Source of the DNA: Torreya grandis
Lineage: Eukaryota > Streptophyta > Pinopsida > Cupressales > Taxaceae
Assembly: GCA_037957365.1 (NCBI GenBank)
Contig: JARHVA010001427.1
Coordinates: 434,001 to 498,000, forward strand
Reading direction: 5' to 3'
Length of the DNA stretch: 64,000 nucleotides
Of this stretch, positions 11,090 through 22,989 are shown piece after piece. Each line of letters opens with the position of its first letter. Positions within the stretch are counted from its first letter, which is position 1. Position numbers and translations under genes: made by a program. The notes below the pieces were generated by a model, which was given only the letters and a program-made list of their open reading frames with translations, ran no database searches and had not been told where the DNA came from.

Positions 11090-13552
11090 TGTTGACCAAT
11101 TTTGGCCCATGTACAGAACTTGACATTGTAGTAAATATTGTAGGGGTCTTAGTGTGAAGCAAGAAGCTGAACAGAGTTCATGTTGAACAAAGGATCCAAT
11201 AGTAGGATAAAAGATCTCATGTAACCTGCAAATCTTTTGAAACACTTTAAATTAAAGTTTATTTTTTATAAATTTAATAAAATATGTTTCCATGGTGTTC
11301 ATAACATTCAGGAAGATGAAGTTTTATACAAGTCTCAGGAGTTCATTTGAGCCTTAGAGTTCATGAAAATGATCAAGCATAAGTCTAAATGAACTAGACT
11401 ATCATCAATATGCCACACAAAAATGGATTAAAATAGTTCACTTGTGAATTTTATAAGTTCACCTTAGATAGCCTCATGAGCCAAAATATTTCATCATCAT
11501 GGAGTTCTTCATGCCAAGAATATGCTCTATAAGTTTCATATCTATGCAAGATTTCTAGCTCAAGTTATGGAGCTTTAAAGTCAGACCTATAGGCTATGAT
11601 GTTCACACAAGTGTCAAGTTTAAGCTTTGTAAATGACTGTTTAGATTCAAAAATTCCTTAAAAGTTTTAAATATGATCAATATCTAATGGTCCATGTGCG
11701 CTCACATATTGACAACACAAATATAATACTTCATACTTGGGTCAAACAAGTAAAAAGGTCCATGGGTTATAAGCCCTTAAAAGGCCACAAGTTGGATGAG
11801 ATCTAATAGTGTGGTTTAATCAAGTAGATATCTAATGGTGCATGTTCACTAAGAAAAAAATGGGCCTAGGTAGATCAAAATCTCATGTTGCTTCATACAT
11901 CTTGATCTAATGGTGTGAGTGAAAGTCAACATGTCAAAGGATCTTCATGGTAGGAAATCAATATACCACATTCATTTATACCAAGGAGATCAAAAGTGTG
12001 TAGGAGGTTAAAAGCCCAAGATTTGACAAAAATGATCTACAAATCCAATGGGAGTAAAGATAGGTTTGAGTAATTTGATTATCCCTAGCAATATTCGATG
12101 GACAAGGTTGAACCAAAAGAATGGTTTTTGACTGATACAAATAAGTCTTGCAGATATCATCATGCTTCCACTAAAACTTGTTTGAATGCCATTAAAGTGC
12201 CATAGTGATGTATTCAAGGTAATCAATGATAAAAAGGTGCCATTGAATATAAATATAAATCTCTAGTTTCATGGTTCATGGCATAAAGGGTTCATTATGC
12301 AACTGTGTTGTCCATTATTTAAAAGGGAGACCTATATATGATGAATATATCATTTTTTATAGATACTCAGAGGAAATAATAGGTCTTATATACCTAATAG
12401 AGATCAATATGAAACTTATATAGTCTATAGGTCTACATTGATATATGTGGCTACAAAAAAACTAATAAAGGAGATTGGTTTTCCATCTATAGAAAATATT
12501 TGGTCTAAATTTGATCGAGGGTAGATGTATGTGATTATTGAAGAGGATCCTCATCCTTTATCATATCCATATTTTTTATAATTAGCCACCTAAATTAGGT
12601 AAATCCATGATTCTATTAGATCCACAAGCATTAAATTTTTGTCTTCAATAGGAGATGGTGTGAAGGATCAAATAAAAGGATCTAGTGGTTGGGACTTGCA
12701 GCTAAGAGCATTCAATGCATCCTCAAAGCCTATGGGGACTTTTCCACTTGGTAATCCATGAACAATGTCCTGATCATTCAAGAGGGTGGTGAATCATTCA
12801 AAAATAAGGTGACAACTCAAGTTTCAATTAATGATTTAGGACAGTGTGTTCCCTCTTTGATGATGTTCTCCTGCTTTTTTCTCTCTCTCCCTTCTAATAT
12901 ATATCCTAGTCTCATTCCCATTATGGGGGTTCTCATCTCTTAGAAATTTTCATTCTTTTATGGGATAAGGATACTCATTGAGACTCTTGCAAAAGTGTGA
13001 TCATTTGATATGGTTAAACCCTATCAAAATATTGTAAGAACTACCTTTTGAAGTAATAGGATGAACTCTTTACCTACCTCTTGCTTTTGATTAGTGCTTA
13101 CTATGCTTGTGTATGATGAATTTATGAAGGAAAATATTCCTAATCTATTGTCCTTCTATTTCATCTTTTAAGGTGTTTTCAAGCTAAATTTTAGCTCTAG
13201 ATTAGTTTTCTACTTGAAACATCTTTCATGAAATATTTATGCAAATAGTGAGATTGTGAAGTTGTGTGAGCTATAGTTGTCTTATGTTGATATAGTGTGG
13301 GTTCAAGCTTATATGAGTGTCCATTTACCTTTGGTGCATCACCATTTTATCCCTCTTAGGATCCCTTTGACCCTTTATAACCCTTTTCTCAAAAAAATTC
13401 ATTAGTTTAGGTGAGCATCAAGAGGAAGACATACTTCTCTAGACGTCTAACCCATTATAGGTGACCCATAGCCTAGGGTTTTTCCCATTGTCTAGCTCAA
13501 TTGGAGGGAGCCTAAAGAGATATATTTAAGGGTGAATATTGAGCTTAAAACA
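11090..13552 (+). repeat. 5' LTR of element B
   Basis: It begins TGTTGACCAATTTTGG, matching the start of A's LTR (TGTTGATCAAATTTGG), and ends AAAACA. It is a diverged relative of A's LTR with shared landmarks throughout. One example is the AGCATTCAAT...CAAAGCCT region (about 12708), equivalent to 17272. Another is the ATGGTTAAACCCTATCAAAA region (about 13010), equivalent to 17460. Its length of about 2463 bp is shorter than A's LTRs (about 2990 bp), so deletions are likely. The GGACA before it is the probable target-site copy. Confidence 0.65.
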
Positions 13553-13700
13553 TATTCCAACATACTCAATCAGACTATAGTTCAAGGAAGATTGATCAAT
13601 GTTGATGCTAGTTTAATAAAATTTATAATAGTTAAGCTCCCAAGAAACAATATCTAGTGACTCCACAATGAAGATTAAACATTTTGGTAATAGATTAGTG

Positions 13701-15073
13701 ACTTCATCCTATGACAAAGGTGACAAAAAGGTCATCTTCAAGAGGTATTCCCTTTGAATTTGTTGAAGTACCTTTAAATTTAGAAAAAAGATTAAGGTTT
13801 ACCAATACACATCCATATCAAGGAACCTTTTCTCCTAATTCATTTTCAAGGCCTACCCCTATAAGAGGACCTTTACTAAATCATTTTGTAGCCATGAAAT
13901 CCCCTAGACCTTTTCCTTTTGTGTATTTTAATGGCTAAATCCCTCTAGACCTTGTCCAATATGATCCTATCCTAGTTGTAGCTCTTGAAATCATTCCTTA
14001 TTATACTAGAGACCAAGTTACAACACCTTCTGAGCACCTCATGGATATAGATAATTTTTTTAATATCCATACTATCACTGAGGAAAATATAGTTATTAGG
14101 TTATTATCTACTTATTTCAAAAGAAAGGCCTTAGATTGGTATAGAGGCATTGCTACTAATTCCATTCAAATATGGGACCAATTAGGTGATGCCTTATATA
14201 AAATATTTGAGGACAAAAGTGACCATTTATCACTTGTGGAGAAACTAACTACCATTAAGAGAGCTCTTCCTGAAGTCATGCAAGACTTCAACACAAGGTC
14301 AAACAAATTTGGATAGAATTCCAATCTGAGGTAGACCAACACCTAACTTTGTCTTTATATATTATTTTAAGGCTTTAAATAGTGATATAGCAGTGATGAT
14401 CCAACTATGGGAGGGAATATATTTCTATATGCTTATGAGGTGGCCATCAAAGCAAAAAATTGTCTAGTTCAAGCTAGAAAGCTTACACCTAGACCACCAA
14501 TGCCCTTATTTTCTAAAATTAGACCACCTCCTATCGATATCCCTCCACTTGATGTCATTCATCCTATGCCAAAAATTATTGCAATACCTACACCAAAATA
14601 AGAGAAATCATCCACTAGTGGATCCAATTATTTCTAAGAGAAAAATAACTTTCAAGAGCTCAAGAGCATGTTCCAATCTTTGGGAAATGAGCTAGTAAAT
14701 GTTAAGAGGTAGCAAACTTTTAATAAGACTTGTCAAGGTTCATACCAACCTCAACAACAAGATTTTCAAGAAAATAGGCCACCATACAAAGGTAACTATC
14801 AAGGCCAAGGTGAAGGTTAAAACCAAGGACAAAGGCAACATGGCTATAATAGGCAAAATAACTAAAATCCTAATTTTGAAAGCACATACAACACCTTAGT
14901 CTCACTTCAAAATAATGTGGCTCAATAAGTTGAGGGTACCATGCCATAGAATCAATCTTTTGGATAATCCATTGTCCCAACCACTAATTTTAACCAATAT
15001 TTCAATGGTCAATGGGAAAAAGATGCTAATTTTGGGTACAACCAAGCTCTTATGGCCCAAAACATAGGTGTCC
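13701..15073 (+). pseudogene. Element B gag, 5' portion, interrupted by element A
   Basis: Open stretches at 13711-13938, 14041-14316 and 14407-14601 form one broken gag. The second holds the gag core: a VIRLLSTYFKRKALDWYRG helix with Trp at about 14137, then IQIWDQLGDAL, FEDKSDHLSL and LTTIKR. The third carries MGGN followed by AKNCLVQARKLTPRPPMP, typical of the proline-rich gag tail of long plant Gypsy elements. The product would have been the capsid protein. Single stops separate the stretches. I saw no zinc knuckle. The frame ends at A's LTR and continues at 27.5 kb. Confidence 0.75.
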
Positions 15074-18065
15074 TATTGACCAAATCTAGTCTACATACCA
15101 AAAAGGTGCCTAATCTAAGAGTTTAGTGGAAGGAGCAAGATACTAATTGAAGAGTGGTCTAATGATTTAATATGAGTAGGCTTCATGTTGAAACTAAGTA
15201 GTTCAAGGTCATAGAACAAGTTTATACAAGCTTCATCTTTTCATAGTTATTTCAAGCCTTCAAGGATCAAGCAATAGTTCAAGTAAAATTTTAAAAGGGC
15301 ATATAATATTTCAAAAACTTAAGTACAAAAATAGTGTTTGGGATAAGTCCTTACTTGGAAGATTTCTTTCAATTTTTTATTTTGCTAAATTCAAATCTTT
15401 CAGGACCCTATTTTGGCTAAGTGTAATTTCTTTCAAACAAAATGTCTAAAGCAAAAGATGAAGATAGCTTTCTCTTAGGGAAATTGTTCCACAACAATTT
15501 CCCTAAAGACCTATTTATTTTGGAGAAATGGTCTACATCAAAAAAGGTTAAGTGTAAATTCTCTCAGGCATTTTGTCTGTAGTAAAATCCTAAGGGTCAT
15601 TTCTTTATGGAAAATTATCTGAACAATTTTTATGAAGGGTCATTCTATAGGAATGTTCAAAAAAAAGTCTTGAAGACTTAAATTCTCTCAGACATTTCGT
15701 TTAAATACAAAAATCTCAAAGGGAACTTTTTCAAGTAAAGTATCCTATACATTTTCCTAAAAAGTCATTTTTGTAGCAAAGTATCCCAAACATTTTTTAT
15801 GAAAGGTATTTATTTTTAACAAATGTCCAGCAAAAAGTCTAAAGGAAATATCCCAAGGAATTTATGATCTAGTAGAGAGATGATGGGTGCACAAGTGTCA
15901 AAATTAATCCATGATTAATAGTCATTTGATTTCAAATAAACCTAGGACATTTTCATGAGTGTCAAATTAAATCACAAGAAATGACCATTTAAATTCAAAA
16001 TATAGTGATAGGCATGTAGGCATCATTGAGGTTCACACAAACATCAAAGTTTAATATCTGTAAAGTAACCATTTGGGTTTAAAAGGTCCTTAAAATGTTT
16101 AAAGTTGGTCAAGATCTAATGGTCTACATGATCTTGCATACTAACACATGAGATATAATGATCTGTGCTAGAGTCAAATAAGTTAAAAGGTCCCTAGGTT
16201 AAATCTCTTAAAGATATATAAGTTGGATAAGATCTAACAATGAAGTTTCATCAAGACAAGATTCAATAGTGCATGGTTAATAATAAAAGGATAGGTCTGA
16301 GCTAAAACAATAATCAAAATTCAATTGTACCAATTATCTGATGGTGTGAAAGAACTAACAGGAAAGTGGGACAAGGGAGATGCACAGTGCATGTGAGCTC
16401 ATACATCTTGATCCAATGGTACACGATCAAGTCAACATGTCAAAAGGATATTTTGGAAAGAAATCAAAGACTCACATGAATTCATAAATCCAAATCTAAT
16501 AGTTTAAGAAAAGTCAATAAGTCAGTACAATCTATGAGACCAATAAGAATAAAGATAGTTGGGCATAATGAAATGATCCAATGGGCAATCAATGACCAAT
16601 AAACATCAGTAAAATCTAAAGAGATTCTATTAAAGGTAAATTTAACTAGTTCTTTGACCTAGGAAAATAAAATATTATGGACCCATATCACTAATAGATC
16701 TTAGTCAATAAAAGACATTGTCATATAGGTAAGATGGTGAAGGATAAGGCTCCATATCTACTGAAGTTTAAACATGACCTCTATTCGATAGCTTGAAACT
16801 AGTCGACCTTATTGTAGATTCATTCCATTGACATGTTAATTGCTTTTATATGAATAATATTTATACATAGTAGCTTCTCAGATCTCACAGGGTTCTAGAT
16901 GAAGAACAAGTGTTTGATATTAGACCAGATATAGAGATAGAAGATGGACTAGTGTTTATGAAGTAAGTTCAAGTAGTTTGTAATTTTTAATGAATGTTGT
17001 GACTGTGTGAAAACTAATGATTTGAGATTGGTTTTCTATCTATAAAATGGACCCAAGTTTGATTTGGAATTAATACATATGTAAATTTGATCATAAAGAG
17101 GTGTCTCACCTATTGGTATGGTCATATTTTTGATAAATAAGTATTAATGGTAACCCAAAGTAGATGTGGCATAATTTTTCCATTTCCAAGACATAGTCCT
17201 CATCAGTAGATCATTATATGATAACATGGAGTTCCAAAATGAGACCTAGTAGTTGGATAAAGATAAAGTGAGCATTCAATTATTTTTCAAGGCCTTTGAA
17301 GTTGTGCCTTCTTAATAAGTACCTGAGTCAACATATTTGAGAGTTTTAATCCATCACAAGTGGTTGGGCCTTTTCTAATGCATAGTTGTTTATCTCTCTC
17401 TCTTTTCCTTTTCTATAAATATAAGTTTCTCAGCCTTAAAATGGATCCCTCTTTTTGGTATGACCAGACTCTATCAAAAATTTTACTATGATAGCTTTTG
17501 ATACTGTAAAGACTGAATTCCATCATTTTCCAAGCTAGATTGAAGTGTGTTCTATGAATTCATGTACCATGGTTAAGTGAATGTATATTATTTTCTTATG
17601 TCTAAGTTTTTCTCTCCTTTAGGAAGTGCTTAGTATTTCTCACAGGTCATTATAAGTGCAATTTATAATTTGTTATATAGCTTAAAATTGGATATTTCCC
17701 CTCTCTTACTAATTTGATAATCAATTAAAGCCTTATTATAAAATATTTATGTGAGATTGATATTATTTGGTCTTGAAAACATCTCATAGTGTGTTTTGTG
17801 TGAGTTTGAGTGATCAAATCATCAATGCATCACCTCTTTTGCATGATTTATAAGTTATTATCAAAATTTCTCTCCCTTTTCCAAGAAAGAGCTAGTTTAA
17901 TCTTAGTCTAGGTGATAGATCCATAAGGAATCCATCCTTATCCAGAGGTCTGATATATTATTAGGATACCCATAGCCAAGGATCTATCCCATGTTGGACT
18001 AGATTTGAGTAAATGACTTGAACAATCTTCTTCTCAGCTAGGGGTGCAAATATAGAACACCAAAA
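15074..18065 (+). repeat. 5' LTR of element A
   Basis: It begins TATTGACCAAATCTAGTC (TG mutated to TA) and pairs along its whole length with 24523-27511. Near the start both copies share CTAAGAGTTYA(G/T)TGGAAGG; near the end both share GGGGTGCAAATATAGAACACC or a close version. By eye the copies differ at more than one base in ten, so the insertion is old even though it is the innermost of the nest. It would supply promoter and polyadenylation signals. Confidence 0.8.
17413..17423 (+). promoter_or_regulatory. Candidate TATA box in the 5' LTR of element A
   Basis: CTATAAATATA sits about 650 bases before the LTR end, just after a CT-rich run (CTCTCTCTCTTTTCC). The other LTR copy keeps the same arrangement with CTATAAATAAA at about 26839. 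The related B LTR has a CT-rich run then TAATATATATCC at about 12895. Conservation in place across copies suggests the element's transcription start region. No transcript evidence is available. Confidence 0.4.
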
Positions 18066-18069
18066 ATTT

Positions 18070-18085
18070 TGGCATGCCTCATAGG
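18070..18085 (+). other. Candidate primer-binding site of element A
   Basis: TGGCATGCCTCATAGG begins four bases after the LTR end, where a tRNA primer site is expected, and starts with the TGG that pairs with a tRNA CCA end. It is loosely like the TGGCGCCGTTGCC site (tRNA-Asp) known from Athila-type elements, with CpG positions lost. The match is weak and the tRNA is not certain. Confidence 0.35.
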
Positions 18086-18224
18086 ACCAATTTTATTTGT
18101 TATAATTTAAGTTAGAAGATTGAAAAGAAGAAAATTTAGTAGCAAGAGATATCTACCATCATCAAAAGTTGAAGATCCTTCAATTTGTAGAATTTATAAC
18201 ATCTTCTAGAAAGTGATTTCATGA

Positions 18225-20100
18225 TAAATGTTACAACAAGATCATCAGGTAAAGGTACTCTTTTTGAACATATTGAATTTCATTTTACATCTTATAAAAG
18301 ATCAATATTCAATAGTACAAGACCATATCCTCAAAATAAGAATTCATCTACTGGTTATTCTATTGTTATAGTCTAATTTATTATCCCAATAAGCCAAATC
18401 CCTTTTGCTCAAATGGTTATCGAGAATCGAGTTTTTTTCCCATTTAATAGGATTAGTCCCTAAATTTAGTCCAATATGATGACATTAATGTGTCTTCCCT
18501 AAAAATTACCCCTTTCTTCTTGGGATAATGAGATAAAACTACTGGTATTGAGTATATCCAAGATGTTGCCAATCTATGTTCTATTCATATTGTTACTCAA
18601 GATAATGTCTCTATTAGATTTCTTATTGCTTATTTATAAGGAAAATCATTATAATGGTATAATAATCTTCCATTGACCTCCATTAATACTTGGGATGATT
18701 TAGGTGCAGCCTTAGTTAGGTAGTTTGAAGACAAGTCTGACCATCTATCTTTGGTTGAGTAATTAACTACCATACAAAGGCATCCATATGAATTCATGTT
18801 TGATTTTTAACCTTAGATTCCAAAATACATGGAATAAAATCCTTGCATTGGTTATACCATCCCTATAATATGCATTTTTGTAATATTTTAAGGCTCTTAA
18901 TTTTAATATAAGTGTCATGATACAATCTATGGGTGGTAATACCTTGCCAAATGCCTATGAAATTACTATAAGGGTATAAAATAGCTTAATACAAGCTTGT
19001 AAACTTATGCCAAGGCCTCTGATGCCCATATTCCCAAAATTATAACCTATTTCTCCTCCTCAAGTTCCCTAGATTCCATCTATATCTCCTATTCCATCTC
19101 CAAAAATCCATGTTATAGTTCTTCCTAATCAATCTAGTGAGATTGGTGATATAAAAATCATGTTACAAGATTTTGTAAATGAGATTGTTTAACTAAAGAG
19201 ACAATAGTAATAAGGTAGACTTTATCATTAGCAAAACAAAAATACTTATCAATCTTTTAATAACCAATGACCCCTTTATCAAGGTTTTAGAACAATAGGA
19301 AACCTTATCAAAATAAAGGAGCCATAACCCAAACTAAGCCATATATAAACCTTGATCCTAATATACCTTCTAGTTAAAAATTTATTATTCCTCAAAATGA
19401 CTTGATGCAAGATCCAGGTTGGCAACCTTCTATTCCAAATGACACTCAAAATCAAGCCTTGATATCACAAGATATTACCATTCCACAAATGACACAAGAA
19501 GAGTTATATCTTTAAGGTGGTCAGTATCAAGACATGAATATGACATTCCAAGGATAAGCTCAATAAGTTCTATGGAATCCTAATGCCATCAATGTTAATT
19601 GGCAATTAGATGATCATATTGCATTTAACCAAGTTGGTGAAACTAGCAACACAAATGGTCAAGTGACAGCTCTAACTAGAGCTAAAAGAAGAGAATTTGA
19701 GGAAGCTCAAGATGTGAGAAATAATTCTAGTGTTCTAATTTTGTTTAAAAAAGTGTCAAATATCAAGTTATTATTCCTACATCATATAAGATTTAGAATA
19801 TAGAGATAATGAAGGTTTCCCAAATGCCTCTAACTTGAGAAAAAATAGTGGCTCAAAAGTTATAGCCAAAGGTTAGTAGAGAATATTTTAGAATAATAAT
19901 AAAAATGAATAAATAAAATATTAGAATTAGCATGTGTGATTCCTTTTCCATCCCAAGACAAAAGTACATGCTTATTCAAGAGCTCTCAAATCTCAAGGTA
20001 TCTAAAGAACCAACTGAGAAATAAGGAGTTGTCTTGGCCAATTGAGACCGAAAAATCAAGAAACCTAACTAGTAGGTACATAACATGACAAAAGTGGACA
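18225..20100 (+). pseudogene. Element A gag remnant
   Basis: Translation in shifting frames gives GKGTLFEHIEFHF (about 18250), the equivalent of B's gag start. It also gives INTWDDLGAALV followed by FEDKSDHLSLVE (about 18690-18760) and LTTIQR, the same gag core seen in B. Further on comes a tail containing TQEELY (about 19495), matching B's YEQEEFY at 27600. The protein would be capsid. Many stops and frameshifts are present and no long frame survives. The C-terminal half (19.2-20.1 kb) is glutamine- and asparagine-rich and carries no domain I can name. Confidence 0.65.
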
Positions 20101-20119
20101 AATATAATTCCAAATTAAA

Positions 20120-20642
20120 AAAAAATCCCATCCTTTTTATCTCTCTTTGATATTTGGTGACTTCTTAGTTCATAATTGTATGGTAGATAGTGGATCTAAA
20201 AGCACTATCATGCCCAAACAAATTGTAGACAAGATTAGATTTATCTATGAGCCAAATACCAAAGGAGTAATTTAATTAGATGGGTCACAAATGCATAATC
20301 AGAGATTTAAAACTAACATTACATGTTTGTACCAATGTTATTATTCAGTTAGATGTAGTTTTAGTGGACTCGACTCCCTATTTTTCCATGTGCCTATCAA
20401 GAGACTTTATTTCAAAGATTAGAGGATATTTGTCAGTGGATTGGACCTAATTAATGTTTAATAATAGGTATGGTACTATGGTGGTATTAAATTTTGAACC
20501 TATTTTAAGATTTAATTTGGAGCCATATATGCCAAATATGGTGAACATTAATTGTGTTATCTCAGACAAGGTACTAGAAAATAGTGAGGAGGAAACTGAA
20601 TCACCTCTAGATGGAGTCTTGAATCTTTTCCTTGATGAATAG
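20120..20642 (+). pseudogene. Element A retropepsin remnant
   Basis: The frame reads GDFLVHNCMVDSGSKSTIMP with the catalytic Asp at 20186-20188, then LDGSQM, and further on a PIKRLYF segment. The stretch at 20454-20642 (FNNRYGTMVV, then LEPYMPNM, then NCVI) is the conserved tail that links protease to the next domain in this family. The DSG triad is intact, but stops interrupt the frame before and after it. B's copy at 28.1-28.6 kb has the same layout with VDSGA. Confidence 0.7.
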
Positions 20643-20732
20643 GCCTCTAATTTGCATGGTAATTATCCATAAAATTTAATTAAAGGACTTAGTGTCTATT
20701 ATTTTCATCAAAATGATGCACCAATTCTAACA

Positions 20733-21060
20733 TTGATGAAAGATTATCAACTTAGTGATGGACCATGGCAACTATATTTTTATGGATCCAGAAACAAACA
20801 TGGCACTAGAGATGGAATGATGTTAATTTATCTATCCAATATAAGGTATTTATATTTTCTTAACTTTTATTTTGGTTTTTATAATAATTTTATTGAATAT
20901 GAAGCACTAGTGCATGGTTTGCAATGGGAAAGAAAGATGAAGGTCAATTCCTTACAAGTTTTTGGAGATAGTGAACTAGTAATTCACCAAGGGGACTTAA
21001 TATATGTAAGAACCCATTACTTAGGTAATTTAAGCATAGATCATGGGAACTAATTGAATA
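20733..21060 (+). pseudogene. Element A RNase H-like domain located upstream of RT
   Basis: An open stretch of 106 residues carries the RNase H signature. WQLYFYGSRNKHG (residues 12-24) is where the first catalytic Asp would be, now Tyr17 (20781-20783). It is followed by FIEYEALVHGL (second acidic residue, Glu55) and VFGDSELVIHQ (third, Asp79). The NN-x-x-EYEAL and GDSELVI forms are those of the additional, archaeal-type RNase H (aRNH) of Tat-branch Gypsy elements, not of the ordinary Gypsy RNase H, which is found separately at 22.5-22.9 kb. Its position before RT is unusual. It would degrade RNA in RNA-DNA hybrids. The D-to-Y change would kill activity. Confidence 0.75.
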
Positions 21061-21650
21061 CTTTAAATATTTAAATATTTAGGCCATATCAATAAATAAG
21101 AACAAACATGCAATTAGGCTAGCTACCATTGGATCATAATTCAATATCCCAGATGACATAAAAATTGAAAAAGTTTAATCACACATCAAGGTAGTTATGA
21201 GACCTTATATCCAAAAAAACCATGATAATTATAAATTATTTGAATATGATAGTTAAATTTTCATATTATCACAAGAGGAAGCTAAGTTATCCTCAAGGAA
21301 CCAAAACAAGCATTTGTAGTAGTATGATGACCAAATTATATAGTTAAAGACAAACAAGTTGCCTAAAGGGTTGGTCACCCTTGAAAACATATTGAACAGA
21401 GATGATGAATTGAGAAAAGATATTTTTTCTTTATCAACCAAGTAAGAACACTATACACATGTGGAGATTGTAATTGGTAAGAGCTTAAAGCTGGGTAACA
21501 TCTTTAGATCTTTGGAGAAAGAAACTTTTATCAAGTTTTGTAGATGTCTTTACATGGTAGTATAATGACCTTAAAGGATTTGATCCAAGTCTAGATAAAT
21601 ATACCATTGAGTTATAAGATGAGATTAGGATATTAAGATAGAGAAAAAGT
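21061..21650 (+). pseudogene. Element A linker between RNase H-like domain and RT
   Basis: The coding relationship continues without a named domain. Phrases such as NKHAIRLATIGS and a VVMRPYIQ segment (about 21100-21210) match B's NQHVNRLAAMGDHFD and KLVIRPSM at 29090-29200. So this is the tail of the RNase H-like domain plus the tether to RT. Stops are frequent. Confidence 0.5.
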
Positions 21651-21654
21651 CCTA

Positions 21655-22430
21655 TTAACCCAAAGATTAGACCTTTGATGAGAGGTGAACCACACAAGCT
21701 CATTGAGTTAGCTATAATATTTCTAATTAAGAATTCAACTAGGGTGGAAAACCTTGTTCTATTATGGAAAATTAATGGTGAAATAAGGCTATGTATTAAA
21801 CTCTATGAATTAAACAAGTCCCATATTAAAGACCACTATCCATTACCAATAATGGAATACATTTTATAGATAGTTTTAGGTTCAAAAAGGTTCTCCTTAT
21901 TGAATGAATATAGTTGATATAACCAGATTTTGATCAAAGAAAATAACTAGTTCAAAATGGCCTTCACCATAAAGTGGGGGACATTTGTATACAAAGATAT
22001 AACTTTTGGTTTATCTAATGTTGGAGCCAATTTTCAAAAATCCATGGACATGACATTTCAAGTTATCCTCAACAAGTTTATTCTTGTTTATTTATATGAT
22101 ATAATAGTATTCTCTAACAATACAAATGAACATATGATTCCACTCAGACAAGTCTTTGAAAGGTATAGATACTTTGGAGTGTATTTGAATTAAAAAAAGT
22201 GTATTATCTCTATTCATGAAGGTAGGATTCTTCGAAATGTAATTACAAAAAATGGTACAAGTGTAGATCTTGATAGGATAGAATAAATTATTGTACTTTA
22301 ATTTCCTAAGCACAAAAAATCCTTGCAAAGATTTTTAGGTAAAATCAATTTCATAAGGAGATACATCTTAAATATTTCTACTTTATCTAAGCCACTCAAA
22401 TCTTGATAAAGAAGGTTTAGAGTTTTAGTT
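21655..22430 (+). pseudogene. Element A reverse transcriptase remnant
   Basis: Conserved RT blocks appear in order: IFLIKNSTRVENLVLLWKING, then EIRLCIKLYELNK and DHYPLPIMEYIL (21675-21869), then KWGTFVYKDITFGLSNVGANFQ and VYLYDIIVFSN (21957-22193). The active site is YLYD instead of YxDD: the first Asp is Tyr (22095-22097). After 22193 the frame breaks, but the KHKKSLQRFLGKINFIRR block follows at about 22310. The enzyme would copy element RNA into DNA. It is inactivated by stops and by the active-site change. Confidence 0.85.
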
Positions 22431-22479
22431 GGTATAAAGAGGAATAATAAGATTTGAAGAGATCAAGAAAGATATAGCC

Positions 22480-22900
22480 AATGCTCCTACACTCCTGAAC
22501 CCTGACTTTACAAAAGATTTCTTCTTATACAATTATTCTGACATTGACACAATTTTAGGTATTCTCATGTAGTATAATAAAGAGAATTTAAAACATCTAA
22601 TATCATTATTTATTCAAGTATTATAAAATTATGAAATGAGGTATTTTTTCCTTAAGAAGCATGTACTTTTAGTCATAAGGTCTGTTAAAAAGTGTAGGTA
22701 CTTTATCTAATAATAAAATATATTTGATGGTTATACATCCAAGTGTCAAGGATTTCCTCTTAAACAAGGATATAAATGACAAGAGAGCTGGTTGGATAAC
22801 CAAAGTCATGGAATATGATGTTGAGGTCAAGGTCACAAAGCTGGTTAGAGGCAAAAGACTTTGTGAACATCTATCCCAAGACTTGTAGGAGTCTAGTGAA
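22480..22900 (+). pseudogene. Element A RNase H of the RT module
   Basis: The frame gives LNPDFTKDFFLYNYSDID, the start of the Gypsy RNase H (RT_RNaseH type), then YEMRYFFLKKHVLLVIRSVKK. It closes with a GWITKVMEYDVEVKVTKL segment (22795-22850). B's homologue at 30.48-30.88 kb confirms the layout. The usual TDAS is replaced by YNYS. The frame is broken by stops. Confidence 0.65.
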
Positions 22901-22989
22901 CTGGTTATGGTGTCAAATGATGAAGAAGTAGCAATTAATCAGACCTCATCTTCTAGATAGTTCCAATATATGGTAATATAAATATAGGA

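Noticed and set aside
22092..22328. 78-codon minus-strand frame
   Set aside because: It is antisense to the reverse transcriptase of element A.
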